Assembly: GCA_965368185.1 (NCBI GenBank)
Contig: CBDULZ010000069.1
Location: 1-27,070, forward strand
Source: Kriegella sp965368185
GTDB lineage: Bacteria > Bacteroidota > Bacteroidia > Flavobacteriales > Flavobacteriaceae
Direction of reading: 5' to 3'
Length of the DNA stretch: 27,070 bases
The notes beneath the pieces are model-generated. The model was not told the DNA's origin. It did no database searches and saw only the letters and a program-made list of their open reading frames with translations. The translations under genes and the position numbers were made by a program. Of the stretch, positions 16,801-24,309 are shown in pieces; the first letter of the stretch is position 1; each line of letters starts with the position of its first letter.

Positions 16801-16984
16801 ATTCCAAACAGCATGTTCTGCGGCCTGTAGCAGTGGGGCAATGGTCTTCGGCGATGTGAATGACAAAGATAGTCAGGTGGCTGAGTTGAGTCACAGTAAT
16901 AGAATGTATCATCTCTTAGAACATATTGGTACAAAACCGAATGTGTTCTATCACGTTAAGGTTAGGAATACCAACGAAGCATAA
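13826..16984 (+). CDS. actB: ACIII subunit ActB: molybdopterin-oxidoreductase-like plus four-cluster ferredoxin subunit
   Basis: A 1052-residue periplasmic subunit. The long N-terminus carries a late twin-arginine motif NRRDFLK (51-57) and a lipobox-like VAAC ending at C71, fitting the extended Tat signal of this family. Residues up to about 770 resemble a molybdopterin oxidoreductase; in characterised ACIII this part holds no molybdenum cofactor. The C-terminal part has four Cys groups: CTGCGACVIAC (from about 791), CQHCNHAPCETVC (about 878), CVGTRYCANNC (about 911) and CSMC plus CSAAC (967 on). The third has Thr where a fourth Cys would be, which suits one [3Fe-4S] cluster. An acidic low-complexity insert lies at about 533-566. 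B transfers electrons from the quinol site to ActA. Confidence 0.93.
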   Translation: MASNKKYWKNEAELNPSDSIVEALRQNEFVEEIPVDKFLGDKENLSATSTNRRDFLKYVGFSTAAATVAACEGPVIKSIPYVVQPENIIPGVANYYATTIADGFDFASILIKTREGRPIKVENNTDAKIAGGANARVQASVLSLYDSTRIQGPLANGEPVEWSAIDAAAKSKLNALKGSGKQIAVLTQTYASPSTARLLREFKEAYGDVNHVVYDAVSEDAALTAFENRYGERALADYNFENAEIIVSFGADFLSDWQGGGYDGGYAKGRIPKNGKMSRHVQFEANMSLTGANADKRVPLTPMQQKIALAQLYAKLNGTNVSGELPEYAQREIENVAAHIRKNKSAAVVVTGIDDINAQTVALAINDEMLGSRAFDAEAPRYVRQGNNAAVNTLIADMKAGKVGALLMDGVNPMYTLSNSSDFAEGLSKVDFSVAFSTNWNETTEVAQYTAAANHYLESWGDVQIKKGHYSLTQPTIRELFDTRQFQSALLQWTGSEKTYYDYIKETWDTSVLNGADWNKALHDGVFVATSDVMETEESDPVNGGVQTDKEETESSDDMASESTVIPIASAVRSLASATSGGGMELTLYTKVGMGDGRQASNPWLQEFPDPITRVSWDNYVTVSKSDAEKLGLVNEHVANGGMDGSYAKLTVNGVELNNVPVIVQPGQAPGSVGLSFGYGKQVGMKSEMQTGVNAYPLYQNFNRVQSVILEKASGMHEFACVQLHKTMMGRGDIIKETSLEIFNTKDHAEWNIVPQVSLNHQEVPAVSVDLWDSFDRSIGHHFNLSIDLNACTGCGACVIACHAENNVPVVGKEEVRRSRDMHWLRIDRYYSSEDTFEEDNTKKNEFDGLSGEKGSLGGFGELEHPATNPQVAFQPVMCQHCNHAPCETVCPVAATSHSRQGQNHMAYNRCVGTRYCANNCPYKVRRFNWFLYNNNEEFDYYMNNDLGKMVINPDVNVRSRGVMEKCSMCIQMTQKTILDAKRDGRVIKDGEFQTACSAACSSGAMVFGDVNDKDSQVAELSHSNRMYHLLEHIGTKPNVFYHVKVRNTNEA

Positions 16985-17019
16985 TCATAAAATTAAGCAA
17001 GTAACTATAATAGAAATCT

Positions 17020-18765
17020 ATGGCGTCGCATTACGAAGCACCTATACGAAAACCCTTAGTTATCGGAGACAAAGGCTACCACGATGTATCAGTGGATATT
17101 GCTGCCCCGGTTGAAGGAAGAGCCAATAAACATTGGTGGATCGTATTCTCCATTGCCTTAGTGGCTTTTCTTTGGGGAGTGGGTTGTATTATTTATACCA
17201 TCTCCACGGGTATTGGTACATGGGGGTTGAACAAAACAGTTGGTTGGGCCTGGGATATTACCAACTTTGTTTGGTGGGTAGGTATTGGTCATGCCGGTAC
17301 GTTAATTTCGGCTGTACTATTGCTGTTCCGTCAGAAGTGGAGAATGGCTATTAACCGTTCGGCCGAGGCGATGACTATATTTTCCGTTATTCAAGCAGGG
17401 CTATTTCCTGTAATTCACATGGGCCGACCTTGGTTGGGCTATTGGGTATTGCCTATTCCGAACCAATTTGGTTCTTTGTGGGTGAACTTTAATTCGCCAC
17501 TTTTATGGGATGTATTTGCGATATCAACCTATCTTTCCGTTTCATTAGTCTTCTGGTGGACAGGGTTATTGCCTGATTTCGCCATGATTCGAGATCGTGC
17601 CGTAAAACCTTTCCAAAAGAAAATATATAGTCTATTAAGTTTCGGTTGGACAGGTCGCGCCAAAGATTGGCAGCGTTTTGAAGAGGTATCTCTGGTGTTG
17701 GCAGGTTTGGCTACGCCACTTGTACTTTCGGTACACACCATCGTATCGTTTGACTTTGCTACTTCGGTAATTCCCGGATGGCATACAACCATATTCCCTC
17801 CTTATTTCGTTGCGGGTGCTATTTTCTCTGGCTTTGCCATGGTAAATACGCTGTTGATTATTATGCGCAAGGTATGTCATCTTGAGGCCTATATTACGGT
17901 GCAACATATCGAATTGATGAATATCGTAATAATGCTTACGGGATCGATTGTGGGTTGTGCTTACATTACGGAGCTTTTCATGGCTTGGTATTCCGGTGTT
18001 GAATATGAACAATACGCCTTTTTGAATAGGGCCACCGGTCCGTATTGGTGGGCATATTGGTCAATGATGACTTGCAATGTTTTTTCTCCACAGTTTATGT
18101 GGTTTAAAAAATTACGTACGAGCATTATGTTCTCTTTCTTTATTTCTATTGTTGTAAACATAGGAATGTGGTTTGAGCGATTTGTTATTATCGTAACTTC
18201 ATTGCATAGGGATTATCTACCATCTTCTTGGACGATGTTCTCACCGACATTTGTAGATATAGGAATTTTTATAGGTACAATAGGATTCTTCTTTGTATTG
18301 TTCTTGCTGTATGCACGTACCTTCCCGGTTATTGCCCAGGCTGAAGTAAAATCCATTTTGAAGTCTTCAGGTGAGAAATACAAGAAATTGAGAGATGCCG
18401 GAAAACCGCTTTATCAAATCAAGATTATGGCAGATGATCGGCCAAAACCCGTGGTTGAAAAGGCCGTAATAGAAAAACCGAAGGTTGCCCCTACTGAAAA
18501 GAAAGAAGAAGTTTCTGCTTTACTGGGTGCTTTAGGCGTTTTTGATGCAACCAAAGATACTGCCGATGATCTTAAAAAGGTCAAAGGTGTTGGCCCTAAA
18601 ATGGAGGAGACCTTGAATGAAATTGGTATATATACTTTTGCGCAAGTAAGTAGAATGACCGAAAAGGAATACGACTTACTTGATTCGATTACAGGCTCTT
18701 TCCCCGGCAGGGCGCAAAGAGATGATTGGGCAGGACAGGCAAAAAAATTAAATAACAAGAAATAG
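17020..18765 (+). CDS. actC: ACIII subunit ActC (NrfD/PsrC-like) with C-terminal helix-hairpin-helix domain
   Basis: A 581-residue integral membrane subunit with about ten helices in residues 38-450, of the NrfD/PsrC family. Together with ActB it forms the likely menaquinol oxidation site, and ActC is a candidate proton-conducting subunit. The conserved stretch HMGRPWLGYWVLPIPNQFGS begins at residue 133. After the last helix a Lys/Pro/Glu-rich linker (about 470-515) leads to a domain at about 516-577 that begins LKKVKGVGPKMEETLNEIGI and ends near DDWAGQAKKL. This is the helix-hairpin-helix domain found appended to several bacterial proteins, and it is not part of the basic NrfD fold. The stop is 2 bases before actD. 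Confidence 0.93.
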   Translation: MASHYEAPIRKPLVIGDKGYHDVSVDIAAPVEGRANKHWWIVFSIALVAFLWGVGCIIYTISTGIGTWGLNKTVGWAWDITNFVWWVGIGHAGTLISAVLLLFRQKWRMAINRSAEAMTIFSVIQAGLFPVIHMGRPWLGYWVLPIPNQFGSLWVNFNSPLLWDVFAISTYLSVSLVFWWTGLLPDFAMIRDRAVKPFQKKIYSLLSFGWTGRAKDWQRFEEVSLVLAGLATPLVLSVHTIVSFDFATSVIPGWHTTIFPPYFVAGAIFSGFAMVNTLLIIMRKVCHLEAYITVQHIELMNIVIMLTGSIVGCAYITELFMAWYSGVEYEQYAFLNRATGPYWWAYWSMMTCNVFSPQFMWFKKLRTSIMFSFFISIVVNIGMWFERFVIIVTSLHRDYLPSSWTMFSPTFVDIGIFIGTIGFFFVLFLLYARTFPVIAQAEVKSILKSSGEKYKKLRDAGKPLYQIKIMADDRPKPVVEKAVIEKPKVAPTEKKEEVSALLGALGVFDATKDTADDLKKVKGVGPKMEETLNEIGIYTFAQVSRMTEKEYDLLDSITGSFPGRAQRDDWAGQAKKLNNKK

Positions 18766-18767
18766 AT

Positions 18768-19298
18768 ATGGCATCTAAAGTTATACACGCATATTACGAT
18801 GATGACGATGTGCTTATGCATGCGGTCAAAAAGGTAAAGGCGGCCAAACACCACATCGAAGAGGTGTATTGTCCGTTCCCCGTTCATGGCCTTGATAAGG
18901 CTATGGGATTGGCTCCAACAAGAATTGCCATAACTTCCTTTATGTATGGTTGTTTAGGATTGGCCGTTGCTACGGTTATGATGAATTATATTATGATTCA
19001 AGACTGGCCTCAAGATATTGGGGGTAAGCCAAGTTTTAGTTACATTGAGAACATGCCAGCTTTTGTGCCTATTATGTTTGAGCTTACGGTATTTTTTGCT
19101 GCGCATTTAATGGTTATTACATTTTACTTGAGAAGTAGGTTGTGGCCATTTAAAAAGGCTGAGAATCCTGATGTAAGAACTACCGACGATCATTTTGTTA
19201 TGGAAGTTGAAATACATGGCAATGAAAGCGAATTGAGAAATTTGCTGCGTGATACAGGAGCTGTGGAGATTAATATATCAGAAAAAAACAGTCATTGA
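18768..19298 (+). CDS. actD: ACIII subunit ActD (DUF3341)
   Basis: A 176-residue membrane subunit of the DUF3341 family. It has a soluble N-terminal part (residues 1-50) with the family sequence HHIEEVYCPFPVHGLDKAMG, then two membrane helices (about 52-78 and 96-120), and a charged C-terminal tail. Its catalytic role in ACIII is unclear; it is thought to stabilise the membrane part next to ActC and ActF. It follows actC by 2 bases and ends 2 bases before the chosen actE ATG, so translation is probably coupled across actC-actD-actE. Confidence 0.92.
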   Translation: MASKVIHAYYDDDDVLMHAVKKVKAAKHHIEEVYCPFPVHGLDKAMGLAPTRIAITSFMYGCLGLAVATVMMNYIMIQDWPQDIGGKPSFSYIENMPAFVPIMFELTVFFAAHLMVITFYLRSRLWPFKKAENPDVRTTDDHFVMEVEIHGNESELRNLLRDTGAVEINISEKNSH

Positions 19299-19300
19299 AT

Positions 19301-19855
19301 ATGAACAGTTTTAGCAAATTAGGAATTGTATTAGGGTTGATTCTCTTGGTTGCTTCCTGTAAAAAGGATAGGAGTCCCAATTATCAGTATTTTCCCGATA
19401 TGTATGAACCCGTAGGTTATGAGACATATGGTGAAGTTGGCTTTTTACCCAATGGGCAAGAGGCGATGATGCCCGCTGAAAACACGATACCCAGAGGTAA
19501 GATACCTTATGGAATTGAAAACACACCTGAGGGAAAGGAGCAGGCGAGATTGTTGACCAGCCCATTAGATTCGCTTCAAAAAGATCAGAATTTGGCCAAT
19601 GGGGCCCAGTTGTATACCATTTATTGCGCAATATGTCATGGTGATAAAGGTGATGGGCAAGGAACATTGGTTAAAAGGGAAAAAATTCTTGGGGTTCCTA
19701 GCTACAGTGATGCCGCAAGGAATATCACAGTGGGAACTTCATATCATACTATTCAATATGGTTTGAACTCCATGGGGTCTTATGCCACACAGTTGGATAC
19801 CAAGGAAATGTGGCAAGTTTCCGAATATGTAATGAAATTGAAAGAAGACTTATAA
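19301..19855 (+). CDS. actE: ACIII subunit ActE: monohaem cytochrome c lipoprotein
   Basis: A 184-residue cytochrome c. I chose the ATG at 19301 over the TTG two codons upstream, because it gives a normal lipoprotein signal with the lipobox LVASC and acylated C20. One haem site is present, CAICH at 109-113, with M158 (GLNSMGSY) as the likely sixth ligand. The protein is therefore anchored by lipid and faces the periplasm, and it receives electrons from the ActA haems and hands them to the next acceptor, here probably the aa3 oxidase encoded downstream. The length is normal for the family. Confidence 0.92.
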   Translation: MNSFSKLGIVLGLILLVASCKKDRSPNYQYFPDMYEPVGYETYGEVGFLPNGQEAMMPAENTIPRGKIPYGIENTPEGKEQARLLTSPLDSLQKDQNLANGAQLYTIYCAICHGDKGDGQGTLVKREKILGVPSYSDAARNITVGTSYHTIQYGLNSMGSYATQLDTKEMWQVSEYVMKLKEDL

Positions 19856-19879
19856 CAAAATAATACATAGAACATAGAT

Positions 19880-21205
19880 ATGTACACGTTTTCAAATAGA
19901 TTAAAAATAGGCTCCTTTATTTTGATGGCAGTGGGTGCACTATGTATTGTTACCGGCTTTTTGTCAGCCCCCAGCACTGTTGAGGAGGCAAAGGCGATAG
20001 TGGCAAGTCATAGTGATGGTCATGGTGAATCCCATGGAGAAGAAGTTGGTCATGCGGTCGAAAGTCACGGTGCGGTAGCGCATGGTGAAGAACATGATGC
20101 CTCCCATGACGAACATTTATTGCACCAACTTCAAAATAGACCTTGGGCAGCGCTCTATGTGGCAGCGTTTTTCTTTTTTATGATTGCCTTAGGTGTCTTG
20201 GCATTTTATGCAGTACAACGGGCGGCTCAAGCTGGTTGGTCCCCATTGCTATTTCGGGTTATGGAGGGAATAACGGCATATATGGTGCCTGGTGGTATCG
20301 TTGTGTTCGTGATTTTGCTGCTCTCAGTATTGCATATGAACCATTTATTTGTTTGGATGGATGCCGATGTAGTGGCTCATGACCGTTTGTTACAAGGCAA
20401 ATCAGGGTACCTTAACCCTACTTTCTTTTTGATTCGTGCTGCTGTATTTTTAGGGGGATGGATTTTATATAGAGAGTATTCAAGAAAACTTTCATTGCGA
20501 CAAGATGAATCAAATGACAATTCCAATTTCAAGATGAATTTTAAGATATCGGCAGCTTTTCTAGTCTTTTATCTTATCTCTGAATCGATGATGTCTTGGG
20601 ATTGGATCATGAGTGTCGATCCGCATTGGTTTAGTACATTGTTCGGTTGGTATGTTTTTGCCAGTATGTTCGTGTCGGGTATCACCGTAATAGCCATGGT
20701 TACTATTTATTTGAAATCTAAAGGTTATTTGGAAGAGGTGAACGATAGCCATGTTCATGATTTGGCCAAGTTTATGTTCGGTATCAGTATTTTTTGGACA
20801 TACCTCTGGTTTGCACAGTTTATGCTCATTTGGTACGCCAATATACCGGAAGAGGTTACCTATTTTATTACACGAATAGAAGATTATAACTTACCATTTT
20901 TTGGCATGATTGCCATGAATTTTATTTTCCCCATATTGTTGTTGATGAATAGTGATTATAAACGAATCAATTGGTTTGTTATACTTGCGGGAATTGTGAT
21001 TTTATCGGGGCATTATTTGGATATATTTAATATGATTATGCCAGCTACTGTCGGAGACCAATGGTATATTGGGATCCCTGAAATAGGCTCGATACTGTTC
21101 TTTGCCGGATTCTTTATTTTCTGGGTATTTAGGGCACTGACCACGGCACCGCTTCAACCTAAGCGCAACCCGTTTATCGAAGAGAGCAGACATTTTCATT
21201 ACTAA
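19880..21205 (+). CDS. actF: ACIII subunit ActF, with a His-rich loop
   Basis: A 441-residue membrane protein with about ten helices, related to ActC at the fold level and forming the second large membrane subunit of ACIII. Family-like stretches include FFLIRAAVFLGGWILYREYSR, the SESMMSWDWIMSVDPHWFST region and LPKRNPF-like residues at the end. Between the first helix (about 10-30) and the second (about 88-110) there is a segment with ten histidines in 39 residues (H44 to H82), mostly alternating with Gly, Glu and Asp. That segment might bind metal. The gene lies 24 bases after actE and 34 before coxB. Confidence 0.92.
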   Translation: MYTFSNRLKIGSFILMAVGALCIVTGFLSAPSTVEEAKAIVASHSDGHGESHGEEVGHAVESHGAVAHGEEHDASHDEHLLHQLQNRPWAALYVAAFFFFMIALGVLAFYAVQRAAQAGWSPLLFRVMEGITAYMVPGGIVVFVILLLSVLHMNHLFVWMDADVVAHDRLLQGKSGYLNPTFFLIRAAVFLGGWILYREYSRKLSLRQDESNDNSNFKMNFKISAAFLVFYLISESMMSWDWIMSVDPHWFSTLFGWYVFASMFVSGITVIAMVTIYLKSKGYLEEVNDSHVHDLAKFMFGISIFWTYLWFAQFMLIWYANIPEEVTYFITRIEDYNLPFFGMIAMNFIFPILLLMNSDYKRINWFVILAGIVILSGHYLDIFNMIMPATVGDQWYIGIPEIGSILFFAGFFIFWVFRALTTAPLQPKRNPFIEESRHFHY

Positions 21206-21239
21206 TTGTTTTTTAAGGTATAATATCTAAAGATATACG

Positions 21240-22298
21240 ATGACTACAATATTAACTTTAGCTGTTTTGATTCTGGTGGCAATTGCTATTTGGCAAATGA
21301 CCAAGATATTTGAATTTTCTCAGCTTAGTACCCAAACATCCGAAGTGGCAAGCGATGAAGATAACAAGTACAACGGTTATCTGATGTTCGCTTTTCTAAT
21401 ATTTATCTACGGTATAACGATTTTCAGTTTTTGGAAGTACGGCAAAACGTTGTTACCTGAAGCGGCTTCGGCACATGGAGGTGAATATGATATGTTAATG
21501 CTTGTCTCCTTTGTAATTATCTTTTTTGTACAGACACTTACTCAGGCGCTGTTACATTACTTTGCATACAAATATCGGGGAGAGCAGGGTAAGAAGGCCT
21601 TATTTTATGCCGATAATGACCGACTTGAATTTATTTGGACGATTATTCCTGTAATTGTTTTGGCGGGTCTTATTCTTTGGGGATTATATACTTGGACCAC
21701 CATTATGGATGTCAATGATGACGATGATCCGTTAGTAGTTGAATTATATGCACAACAGTTTAATTGGACAGCCAGATATGGCGGTGCGGACAATGTTTTG
21801 GGAGGGGCGAATGTTAGAATGATCGATATCGATAAGGCGAATGTTATGGGGCTTGATGAGTCCGACTCGTATGCCTCTGATGATGTTATCGTAAAAGAAC
21901 TGCATCTTCCGGTAGGTCGCAAGGTCAATTTTAAAATGCGCTCCCAAGATGTGCTGCACTCGGCTTATATGCCGCATTTTAGAGCTCAGATGAACTGTGT
22001 GCCAGGTATGACCACCGAATTTTCGTTTACTCCTATTAAAACTACCGAAGAAATGCGCTTGGATCCCGAAGTCGTGGCCAAGGTAGAACGAATTAATAAA
22101 ATCAGGGCTGATAAAGCAGCAAATGGCGAGCCGAATTCGGATCCATGGGAGTTCGATTATATCTTGTTGTGTAATAAAATATGTGGTAAATCACATTATA
22201 ATATGCAAATGAAGATTATTGTCGAAACACAGGAAGAGTATGAAGAGTGGATGAAAAGTCAACAGACCTTCGGTACGACCATGGCTTCCGCACAATAG
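21240..22298 (+). CDS. coxB: Cytochrome c oxidase subunit II with extra membrane helices
   Basis: A 352-residue CuA-bearing subunit of the aa3 oxidase. The cupredoxin domain shows H240 (DVLHS) and CNKICGKSHYNM (C311, C315, H319, M322), so the CuA ligands are present. Two features differ from textbook subunit II. The residue between the cysteines that is usually Glu is Lys (K313), and the first aromatic of the usual WYW electron-entry motif is Phe (QQFNW, F174). There are four hydrophobic segments (about 4-22, 46-65, 85-108, 132-155) where two are usual. Being encoded right after actF, it is expected to form the ACIII-aa3 supercomplex. No cytochrome c domain is fused to it. Confidence 0.93.
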   Translation: MTTILTLAVLILVAIAIWQMTKIFEFSQLSTQTSEVASDEDNKYNGYLMFAFLIFIYGITIFSFWKYGKTLLPEAASAHGGEYDMLMLVSFVIIFFVQTLTQALLHYFAYKYRGEQGKKALFYADNDRLEFIWTIIPVIVLAGLILWGLYTWTTIMDVNDDDDPLVVELYAQQFNWTARYGGADNVLGGANVRMIDIDKANVMGLDESDSYASDDVIVKELHLPVGRKVNFKMRSQDVLHSAYMPHFRAQMNCVPGMTTEFSFTPIKTTEEMRLDPEVVAKVERINKIRADKAANGEPNSDPWEFDYILLCNKICGKSHYNMQMKIIVETQEEYEEWMKSQQTFGTTMASAQ

Positions 22299-22337
22299 AA
22301 AAGATTTAAAGAACAATAGTAAAAAAATAAATAGATT

Positions 22338-24149
22338 ATGTCTGCCACAGCACACGAACAAGTTGAAGATCATGGGCATCATCATAAGGAGACTTTTGTA
22401 ACTAAATATATATTTAGTCAAGACCATAAGATGATATCAAAGCAGTATTTGATTACTGGTTTGATAATGGGTGTTATAGGTATTGCAATGTCATTGCTAT
22501 TTAGAATGCAGTTGGCATGGCCGGGTGAATCTTTTCCGGTATTCGAGGCTCTTCTGGGTAAATGGGCACCTGATGGTGTTATGGATGCTGATGTTTATTT
22601 GGCCTTAGTGACTATACATGGTACTTTAATGGTGTTTTTCGTATTGACTCAAGGTTTGAGTGGTACGTTCAGTAATCTATTAATTCCGTTGCAGATCGGT
22701 GCACGTGATATGGCTTCAGGCTTTTTAAATATGGTGTCGTATTGGTTGTTCTTTACCTCATCGATAATCATGATTATATCGCTATTTCTTGAAGCCGGTC
22801 CTGCAGCCGCAGGTTGGACGGTTTATCCCCCCTTAAGTGCCCTTCCAATGGCACAACCAGGATCAGGATTGGGTATGACCTTATGGTTGGTATCAATGAC
22901 TATATTTATTGCATCCTCATTATTGGGGTCTCTAAATTATATTGTCACCGTATTGAATTTAAGAACCAAGGGTATGTCAATGACGCGTTTGCCTTTGACG
23001 ATTTGGGCTTTCTTTGTAACAGCTGTAATCGGTGTAATATCCTTTCCCGTATTATTATCAGCAGGTCTTTTATTACTTATGGATAGAAGTTTCGGTACTT
23101 CATTTTTCTTATCCGATATTTTTATTCAAGGTGAAGTCTTGCATTATCAGGGCGGGTCGCCGGTCTTATACGAACACTTATTCTGGTTTTTAGGACATCC
23201 TGAGGTATATATCGTTATTCTCCCTGCAATGGGTATCGTATCTGAAGTTATGGCGGTGAATGCTCGTAAACCTATCTTTGGTTACCGGGCGATGATTGCC
23301 TCTATTTTAGCAATTGCCTTTCTGTCGACTATCGTTTGGGGACATCATATGTTCATTTCTGGTATGAATCCGTTCTTGGGCTCTGTATTTACCTTTACCA
23401 CTTTATTGATTGCAATTCCTTCTGCCGTAAAGGCATTTAACTGGATTACTACGCTGTGGAAAGGAAACTTACAGTTGAATCCTGGAATGTTATTTTCCAT
23501 AGGTATGGTATCTACCTTTATTTCCGGAGGTTTAACAGGAATAATCTTGGGAGACAGTACCTTGGATATTAATGTACATGATACCTATTTTGTGGTTGCC
23601 CACTTCCATTTGGTAATGGGCATCTCGGCACTCTATGGTATGTTTGCAGGTATCTACCACTGGTTTCCCAAAATGTTCTATGGTCGAATGATGAGCAAGA
23701 ATTTAGGGTACGTACATTTCTGGATTACCGCAGTTGGATCTTATGGAATATTTTTCCCAATGCACTTTGTAGGTATGGCCGGTGTACCAAGAAGGTATTA
23801 TGAAAACACAAATTTCCCGATGTTTGATGATTTGACCGATATACAGGTGTTGATGACGGTTTTTGCCTTGATTACGGCAGGTGCCCAGTTGCTTTTTGCC
23901 TACAATTTTGTAGCAAGTATTTTCTATGGTAAGAAAGGGGTTCAAAATCCATGGAAGGCAAATACGTTGGAGTGGACAACACCCTTGGAACATATTCATG
24001 GTAACTGGCATGGTGAAATACCTCATGTTCATAGATGGGCATATGACTATAGTAAAGTAGATGATAATGGAGAATATATTATTCCTGGACAAGATTTTGT
24101 TCCGCAAACGGTGCCATTGCTAGACGATGAAGAAGAGCTACAACATTAA
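22338..24149 (+). CDS. coxA: Cytochrome c oxidase subunit I (A1-type haem-copper oxidase)
   Basis: A 603-residue catalytic subunit that reduces O2 to water and pumps protons. Ligands are complete: H94 and H424 for haem a, H422 for haem a3, and H287, H336 and H337 for CuB, with Y291 for the His-Tyr crosslink. The motif GHPEV supplies E289, marking an A1-type enzyme; D124 (GARDM) and K365 (IPSAVKAFNW) fit the D and K channels. The N-terminus is His-rich (residues 12-16). It is the last gene of the operon; no subunit III gene follows, so coxC must lie elsewhere if present. A strong terminator begins 17 bases after the stop. Confidence 0.96.
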   Translation: MSATAHEQVEDHGHHHKETFVTKYIFSQDHKMISKQYLITGLIMGVIGIAMSLLFRMQLAWPGESFPVFEALLGKWAPDGVMDADVYLALVTIHGTLMVFFVLTQGLSGTFSNLLIPLQIGARDMASGFLNMVSYWLFFTSSIIMIISLFLEAGPAAAGWTVYPPLSALPMAQPGSGLGMTLWLVSMTIFIASSLLGSLNYIVTVLNLRTKGMSMTRLPLTIWAFFVTAVIGVISFPVLLSAGLLLLMDRSFGTSFFLSDIFIQGEVLHYQGGSPVLYEHLFWFLGHPEVYIVILPAMGIVSEVMAVNARKPIFGYRAMIASILAIAFLSTIVWGHHMFISGMNPFLGSVFTFTTLLIAIPSAVKAFNWITTLWKGNLQLNPGMLFSIGMVSTFISGGLTGIILGDSTLDINVHDTYFVVAHFHLVMGISALYGMFAGIYHWFPKMFYGRMMSKNLGYVHFWITAVGSYGIFFPMHFVGMAGVPRRYYENTNFPMFDDLTDIQVLMTVFALITAGAQLLFAYNFVASIFYGKKGVQNPWKANTLEWTTPLEHIHGNWHGEIPHVHRWAYDYSKVDDNGEYIIPGQDFVPQTVPLLDDEEELQH

Positions 24150-24165
24150 ATCGGTTCAAACGAAT

Positions 24166-24203
24166 AAAAAAATGCCCAACTGTATAAGTTGGGCATTTTT
24201 TTT
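24166..24203 (+). terminator. Strong intrinsic terminator after coxA
   Basis: ATGCCCAACT (24172-24181) pairs perfectly with AGTTGGGCAT (24187-24196) around the loop GTATA, with an A run before it and seven T residues after it. It closes the ACIII-oxidase operon. Confidence 0.93.
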
Positions 24204-24309
24204 GATATATTTAATAGTAGCCACTCATTGAGATTGTAGATGCGCCTGCGCGCCGATGATCGTCGTTAATTCAATGATACCATGAGGTGGAAATAACAAG
24301 AATAGTTTT

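Noticed and set aside
13826..16984. ActB as a true molybdenum enzyme
   Set aside because: It belongs to the ActB branch encoded next to actA and actC; characterised members have no molybdenum cofactor, so no catalytic molybdoenzyme role is claimed.
19295..19300. TTG start for ActE, two codons before the ATG
   Set aside because: It overlaps the actD stop codon and only adds two residues. The ATG at 19301 gives a standard lipoprotein signal.
24241..24262. GC-rich patch with GCGC repeats between coxA and the GIN gene
   Set aside because: It stands out in composition but forms only a 4-base stem and has no T tract, so neither a terminator nor an attachment site is supported.
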